This document shows, piece by piece, positions 22,528 to 26,904 of a stretch of 26,904 bases of DNA. Location: the NCBI GenBank assembly GCA_042095835.1, contig JBELML010000085.1, positions 1 to 26,904 of the forward strand, given 5' to 3'. The position numbers and the translations under genes were made by a program. Numbering within the stretch: the first letter of the stretch is position 1; the number at the start of each line of letters is the position of its first letter. A model generated the notes under the pieces. It saw only the letters and a program-made list of their open reading frames with translations, searched no databases and had not been told where the DNA came from. Origin of the DNA: DATFKA01 sp042095835. GTDB lineage: Bacteria; Bacteroidota; Bacteroidia; Chitinophagales; Saprospiraceae.

Positions 22528-25500
22528 ACTAGACTTTAACCAGCTCAATAAGCAGTTTGCTCAGCAGCTGGAAAAGAAAAAAGAAGCGCGTGCCAAACAA
22601 CCGAAGAGTCACTTTGAGTTGGCTGCCCTTTTGGCTGCTTTTGATGAAGCTGAACTACTACAATGGCATGAGTCTATCTTTGAAAAAACCTTAGAGGAGG
22701 ATCACCTCCAAATACTCCTCAGTGAATGTAGCTACGCTCGCTATACCCAGCTTTACAAATTGGACCTGCTGAAGCGCAAAGCGGTTATTGCTGAATTAGA
22801 GACTGCTAACCGAATCGAAGATTTACTAAAGCAGCTTAATCTCCTGGGAGCAAATCATCCCTACCTACAGCTACAAATAGACTGTCTCTCTGGAGAAAAA
22901 ATAGACCTCAAGCAACTAAGTCTTGCCGAATTAAATTTGCTCCAACTTGTGGTGCAGGCCTATTCGGAGACGAAGATTGGACAGTCCTTTCCACGCTTAC
23001 ACCAAATCAAATCCCGTATTCAACAGCTACATCTGATTGACATATTTAGGAAGCAATCCGCCAATTTTGCGGGTAGAAAAAAGGAGCTAGATCAGTTGGA
23101 AGATTATATTTTCGAGCAGGCTATTGCCGAGCAACCGCCTTTGCTCGTCTATGGCATTGGTGGCATTGGCAAGTCTACCCTGATCGCCAAATACCTCACT
23201 CAACTCTGGGAAAAGGAACGCGATTTTAAAGTCCCTTTTGTTTATTTGGATTTTGATAAAATCACTTTAAAAAAGGAGGAAAATGCCTACTTCAATCCGG
23301 TTTCTTTGGGGATAGAAGCCTTTCGCCAACTCACTATTCAGTATCCTGCTACCTTGGATCGGGAAAATGCGCTACAATCTATTCGCTTGACGATCCAAGG
23401 CTATCTAGAATCGCTCAATAATAACTTTTCAAAAAGCACCCAGTTTTATGGTAATAATGTAGAAGAGCTATTCGACTACATATATCGAACCGTCTTGTCG
23501 AAGAGAGAGCAAAGATGGTTAGAAAAAAATACAGCCCCTGTTCTCGTCATCCTAGATTCCTTTGAGGAATTCCAGAATGTAGCCAATAGTACCGAATTTT
23601 ACGAGCTCCTCCAGCTGATGAAGGATTTGGAAGAAAGGATTCCAGGTTTATGCCTGATCATTGTGGGCCGTACCGATTATTTCTCCCTGAGAGAATTCCA
23701 ATTCCAGCCGCTTGAGATTGGCCCCTTCGATGATGAAGCAGCGATGGCCTTTCTCCAATTCAAGGGCCTAGAAGAAAAGATGCTGCAAGAAAGAGTCGTT
23801 GAGAAGGCAGAGGGTATACCTTTATCGCTCAGTTTACTTACCAATCTCGTTTTAAGGCAGCAAGAAAAGCTAGATGAATCCTCGGTAGAAAATGACACCT
23901 TCATTCCAGAGATAAAGGAGCCACCCCTACCGCAACAACAAATCCAAAGCAAGCGAAGTAGACCTATTGAAATAGAATCTGGTGGGAAAAGGAAAAACCC
24001 AGTAATCCAACAATCCCTTGACTCCTTATTAGAAGAAAGCAAACCTTTCAACTGGGACAAATTTTTCAATGAGATTGACGCAGAGCATCTCAACGAGCAG
24101 CTCGTCATCCGCAACATCGAGCATATCTCCGAAGATGTGCAGGCCCTGGGCATCCCTGGTATCATTGTGCGCAAGATCAATGCAGACGTGATCCAGCATG
24201 TATTGGCGGGACCCTGTAATCTGGGCGATCTTGATCAGTATCAAGCGATGGATTACTACCAAAAGCTGGAACGAGAAGTATTTCTGTTGGAAGAACAAGA
24301 TGGCCAGTTGTACTTCCGCAGAGATTTGCGAGAAAGTATTCATGGCTTGATCGTAAAAAAATACGGTGACGTTGTAGGTAAAATCCACGAGTCTGCGATC
24401 ACTTACTATGCAGACAAAACAAGCCCGAGTGACCAGGCAGAGTATATCTACCATCGACTCATGCGAGGTGATGGCGTAGCTGTAATTGATGAACTTTATG
24501 ATAATAAAATCCATAAAGACTTCCTAGAGCGTTCGCTCTGGGAGTTTGATGATGCCGTGCGGGTGTATTTGTATGGCAAAATGGGTAAAAATATCAATGA
24601 GGAGGAGCTGGAGAATGCCCCACAGAAAGAATGGGAATTTTATATGCTGATGCGTATCCAGGAAGCACTCCGTACACGAAGCCAAGCGAGTCTTGACAAT
24701 AACTTACAACTGCTAAAGGCTAGAGAAAGACGTATTAAAAATAGCCTTCTTATTGGATGGGAAGCTTGGTTATTAGCCAGGCAGGGAGCGCAAGAAGAGG
24801 TATCACAGATCTTTTCAGATATTGTACAACAGGCTACACCAACACCAAGGCTCCTCTTTTCAGAAGTATTTTCTCTAGAATTACAAGGAGACACAGCAGG
24901 TGCCCAAAAAATACTCGATCAGTCCAGCAATATTTTTGAGCAAATCGATCGGATGGATGACTTTCTGTATTGGGTCCATACCTGGTTGCGTCTAGCAAAA
25001 CGAAATCAAATCCCCCAAAACAGCATCCAGGTAGCGATTGAAAATTTCACTAAGAAATATACCTCCATTTATAACGAGGATCAAGCCAATGCTTTGTTCT
25101 CTACCCAAATGGTTGCTGAAACAGACCAAAAAAGCTACGTTGCCGCCGGTACACCTGTTCTGGATCAAGAAAAATTATCCCAAGCAATCCACACCAGCGA
25201 TACCTTTACTACTTATTTAAAAACGTATTCACAGCAATGCCTTTCGGAAAATAAATTCAAAAACCTACAAAAAGTCATCCGCAACCGCTTTGATCTACTT
25301 AATGATTTAAAAAACACTAATTCTAAGATCAACAACTACCTCAGCTACACTTATCCCGGACAATCCCTATCTACCATCAGCGAGCCGGGCAGTTTGGAAG
25401 TCCATTTTTTTGACTTTTGCTGTTTTATAGAAATAAAATTCGAAGGGAACATCAAAGCGGCTCGTAAAGGATTAAGAAGAGACAGAGCTAGTAGGAATAG

Positions 25501-26206
25501 TGATTTATTGGTAAAATGGCTAAAAGTATTCAGAGATAAATATGAAAACATCGTTTCAGCTATTGGTAGGATTCCAGGTTTATATCCTATCGCTTGGTTA
25601 TTGGGTTTAAACAAAGTAAAAAAAGCAGTAGCCAAGGACTATATCAGTGAAGAGGATTACCAAAAGGCGCTAGACCTTATACATAGTAAACAATTCGAGG
25701 AGGTTTTCAACCTATTACACAATTTATTAGCAGATAGCAGAAGAACCGCATTTGTTAACGAACTTATCGAAATCGAGGGCGAGTATTCTGCGGTCAAGAA
25801 TGATAGGCTAAAAGGCGTCATCACAACTTCCAGTTACGACCGAGAAATCAGTATCCTTAGCGACAAGTTGGTAGACTTCCTACTAAACCTAAAAGTCTTA
25901 CCCGCCAGTATTGATGATAAAATATTCGATGTGGTTTTACCGACATCACCAAGAGTCACCACTTCAAGTTTGAATAAAAACAAGATCAGAACGCTGGTTT
26001 CTCAAAACAAATTAGAAGAAGCGCTGGACGAGTTAGAAGCTTTCTACTCCCGTAGCAAAGGAGATAGTAGACTTAGTCAAGTGATGCTACTGCGGAATCA
26101 ATTGAATTCGCTAAACCGAAATCAAATCCAAGGTACCATTGATAGGGAGGAAGTCAGTGTTACTCAAAATCGGATTCGCAGATCTATCCTACAGTTTATT
26201 ACTTAA
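22514..26206 (+). CDS. Large STAND NTPase with helical repeats and two C-terminal EAD11-like domains
   Basis: A 1230-residue cytoplasmic protein. ATG at 22514, overlapping the previous stop by 14 bases, is preferred to a TTG eight codons earlier. Residues 1-175 are helical. The NTPase follows a FAGRKKELDQLE lead (185-196): Walker A GIGGIGKS at 214-221 with Lys220, Walker B LVILDSFEEF with Asp348, sensor arginine Arg386 (IIVGRTDY), and STAND GxP at 434-436 (EGIPLSLSLL). A polar Pro/Gln/Lys linker (about 455-512) leads to a winged-helix-like part (about 515-620), then TPR-like helices (to about 870), probably the sensor. An unassigned helical region spans 885-1035. Two related C-terminal domains (about 1042-1128 and 1153-1230) match EAD11. 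It resembles antiviral or NLR-like STAND proteins; the trigger is unknown. Confidence 0.85.
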   Translation: MEKIRLDFNQLNKQFAQQLEKKKEARAKQPKSHFELAALLAAFDEAELLQWHESIFEKTLEEDHLQILLSECSYARYTQLYKLDLLKRKAVIAELETANRIEDLLKQLNLLGANHPYLQLQIDCLSGEKIDLKQLSLAELNLLQLVVQAYSETKIGQSFPRLHQIKSRIQQLHLIDIFRKQSANFAGRKKELDQLEDYIFEQAIAEQPPLLVYGIGGIGKSTLIAKYLTQLWEKERDFKVPFVYLDFDKITLKKEENAYFNPVSLGIEAFRQLTIQYPATLDRENALQSIRLTIQGYLESLNNNFSKSTQFYGNNVEELFDYIYRTVLSKREQRWLEKNTAPVLVILDSFEEFQNVANSTEFYELLQLMKDLEERIPGLCLIIVGRTDYFSLREFQFQPLEIGPFDDEAAMAFLQFKGLEEKMLQERVVEKAEGIPLSLSLLTNLVLRQQEKLDESSVENDTFIPEIKEPPLPQQQIQSKRSRPIEIESGGKRKNPVIQQSLDSLLEESKPFNWDKFFNEIDAEHLNEQLVIRNIEHISEDVQALGIPGIIVRKINADVIQHVLAGPCNLGDLDQYQAMDYYQKLEREVFLLEEQDGQLYFRRDLRESIHGLIVKKYGDVVGKIHESAITYYADKTSPSDQAEYIYHRLMRGDGVAVIDELYDNKIHKDFLERSLWEFDDAVRVYLYGKMGKNINEEELENAPQKEWEFYMLMRIQEALRTRSQASLDNNLQLLKARERRIKNSLLIGWEAWLLARQGAQEEVSQIFSDIVQQATPTPRLLFSEVFSLELQGDTAGAQKILDQSSNIFEQIDRMDDFLYWVHTWLRLAKRNQIPQNSIQVAIENFTKKYTSIYNEDQANALFSTQMVAETDQKSYVAAGTPVLDQEKLSQAIHTSDTFTTYLKTYSQQCLSENKFKNLQKVIRNRFDLLNDLKNTNSKINNYLSYTYPGQSLSTISEPGSLEVHFFDFCCFIEIKFEGNIKAARKGLRRDRASRNSDLLVKWLKVFRDKYENIVSAIGRIPGLYPIAWLLGLNKVKKAVAKDYISEEDYQKALDLIHSKQFEEVFNLLHNLLADSRRTAFVNELIEIEGEYSAVKNDRLKGVITTSSYDREISILSDKLVDFLLNLKVLPASIDDKIFDVVLPTSPRVTTSSLNKNKIRTLVSQNKLEEALDELEAFYSRSKGDSRLSQVMLLRNQLNSLNRNQIQGTIDREEVSVTQNRIRRSILQFIT

Positions 26207-26340
26207 CAAAAGTCACTCCCTCCTCTGACCTAGATCACCGATCCCAACCGTCAATCAGGCTAGTTTTACAATAGAGTTTAGAACCAAAAGCGGTAAGGCT
26301 CTATCCGAATTCAATTTATTTCACTAATAAAAAACTAGTC

Positions 26341-26796
26341 ATGGATGCGAATCAACCAGTAAAAGAGATCATGACGAGACAACTCGTCACCGTACGACCT
26401 ACCGCAACGGCAATGGAGGTAAAGGTTATTTTCGATAAATATAGTTTCCATCATATACCGGTAGTGAATGCCGCAGGCAAGCTTTTTGGCATTATCAGTA
26501 AAGAAGATTTTTCCAAGATAGCCTATATCCTCTCCCTGAATACCAGTGGCAGGACGTTCTCTACCTTGAAATATCAAAACCTACTAGCGCAAGACTTTAT
26601 GACCAAATATCCACTCAGCCTTGATCCAGATGACACCATCGGCTTGGCCGCAGATATCTTTTTGGCCAATAAATTCCACGCACTACCTATTGTAGAGGAT
26701 GATGAATTGTTTGGTATGGTGACTACCCACGATTTACTCCTATACAGTTTCTCCAAACCCGCTAGAAATAAACAGACGGTTTCCTACGAAGAGTAG
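26341..26796 (+). CDS. Two-CBS-domain protein
   Basis: A 151-residue protein made of a tandem pair of CBS domains and nothing else. The first (about 6-70) has VKEIMTRQLVTVRPTATAMEV and HHIPVVNAAGKLFGIISKEDF; the second (about 83-145) has AQDFMTKYPLSLDPDDTIG and HALPIVEDDELFGMVTTHDLL. Such stand-alone pairs (Bateman modules) bind adenine nucleotides and sense energy state or regulate partners. It is separated from the conflict operon by 134 bases with no clear promoter seen, so it is probably a separate gene. No partner enzyme is evident in the window. The start is ATG at 26341, six residues before the first CBS strand. Confidence 0.92.
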   Translation: MDANQPVKEIMTRQLVTVRPTATAMEVKVIFDKYSFHHIPVVNAAGKLFGIISKEDFSKIAYILSLNTSGRTFSTLKYQNLLAQDFMTKYPLSLDPDDTIGLAADIFLANKFHALPIVEDDELFGMVTTHDLLLYSFSKPARNKQTVSYEE

Positions 26797-26801
26797 GAGG
26801 G

Positions 26802-26857
26802 GACTGGGAGACTGGGAGACTTTGGGACTGGGGGACTTTGAGACTGGGAGACGTTGT
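26802..26857. repeat. Octamer tandem repeat with G-quadruplex pattern
   Basis: Seven contiguous 8-base units follow the CBS gene: GACTGGGA twice, GACTTTGG, GACTGGGG, GACTTTGA, GACTGGGA and GACGTTGT. G-runs at 26799-26802, 26806-26808, 26814-26816, 26824-26826 and 26830-26834 are separated by 3, 5, 7 and 3 bases, which fits the usual G-quadruplex rule. Confidence 0.85.
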
Positions 26858-26904
26858 GGAGACTTTATTACATCACTATATCACCACACCACTATATCTT
26901 TACA

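Noticed and set aside
23677..24180. Antisense 167-residue frame inside the large STAND gene
   Set aside because: It lies opposite the coding NTPase/linker region, is Ser/Leu/Cys-rich as expected for antisense translation, and has no domain.
20245..26206. Assignment to a gasdermin or Avs defence type
   Set aside because: No gasdermin-like gene is present and the exact Avs class cannot be told by eye; only the broader EAD/STAND protease type is supported.

Overview
The window looks like a chromosomal segment of a Bacteroidota bacterium, most likely of the Saprospiria (Lewinella/Haliscomenobacter-like). This is judged from the protein families, the signal peptides ending in Ser-Ala-Gln, the many small secreted or lipoprotein genes, and -7 promoter boxes of the TAnnTTTG type. 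The taxon is an inference from style, not from a marker gene. No tRNA, rRNA or CRISPR array was seen.

Left part (1-10.2 kb) is metabolic and surface-associated. On the minus strand are a VOC-fold protein and a lipoprotein that joins a DUF6265 lipocalin-like domain to an HExxH domain. On the plus strand are a large secreted PIG-L (LmbE-like) deacetylase, a 41-residue single-helix membrane protein and a sodium:solute symporter. Convergent to these, on the minus strand, are an enolase-superfamily dipeptide epimerase, a sulfatase lipoprotein and an unknown secreted protein.

Middle part (10.5-19.8 kb, all plus strand) holds a SnoaL/NTF2-like protein and a LodA/LodB pair. LodA is a cysteine-tryptophylquinone amine oxidase and LodB its flavoprotein maturation partner; LodB most likely starts at a GTG that overlaps the lodA stop codon. 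These are followed by three small exported proteins of unknown role, a nitrilase, a Bax inhibitor-1/YccA family membrane protein and radA.

Right part (20.2-26.2 kb) is the most interesting region: a compact three-gene operon that resembles NTP-dependent, NLR/STAND-like conflict systems. Gene 1 is an effector-associated-domain (EAD1-like) protein with a complete trypsin-like triad. Gene 2 is a helical adaptor domain on a STAND-like P-loop domain whose Walker A lysine is replaced by isoleucine. Gene 3 is a 1230-residue STAND ATPase with an intact P-loop, a helical-repeat sensor region and two EAD11-like domains at its C-terminus. The working model is an inference: gene 3 senses invasion or damage and assembles in an ATP-dependent way, the pseudo-ATPase is a scaffold or regulator, and the protease is the effector. 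A two-CBS-domain protein follows separately.

The non-coding DNA is unusually structured. There are two copies of a composite repeat (heptamer array, conserved core, heptamer array), two copies of a nested hairpin whose stems differ by compensatory changes, a 250-bp MITE-like element with terminal inverted repeats and an 11-bp target duplication just upstream of the conflict operon, and an octamer repeat with a G-quadruplex pattern at the right edge.
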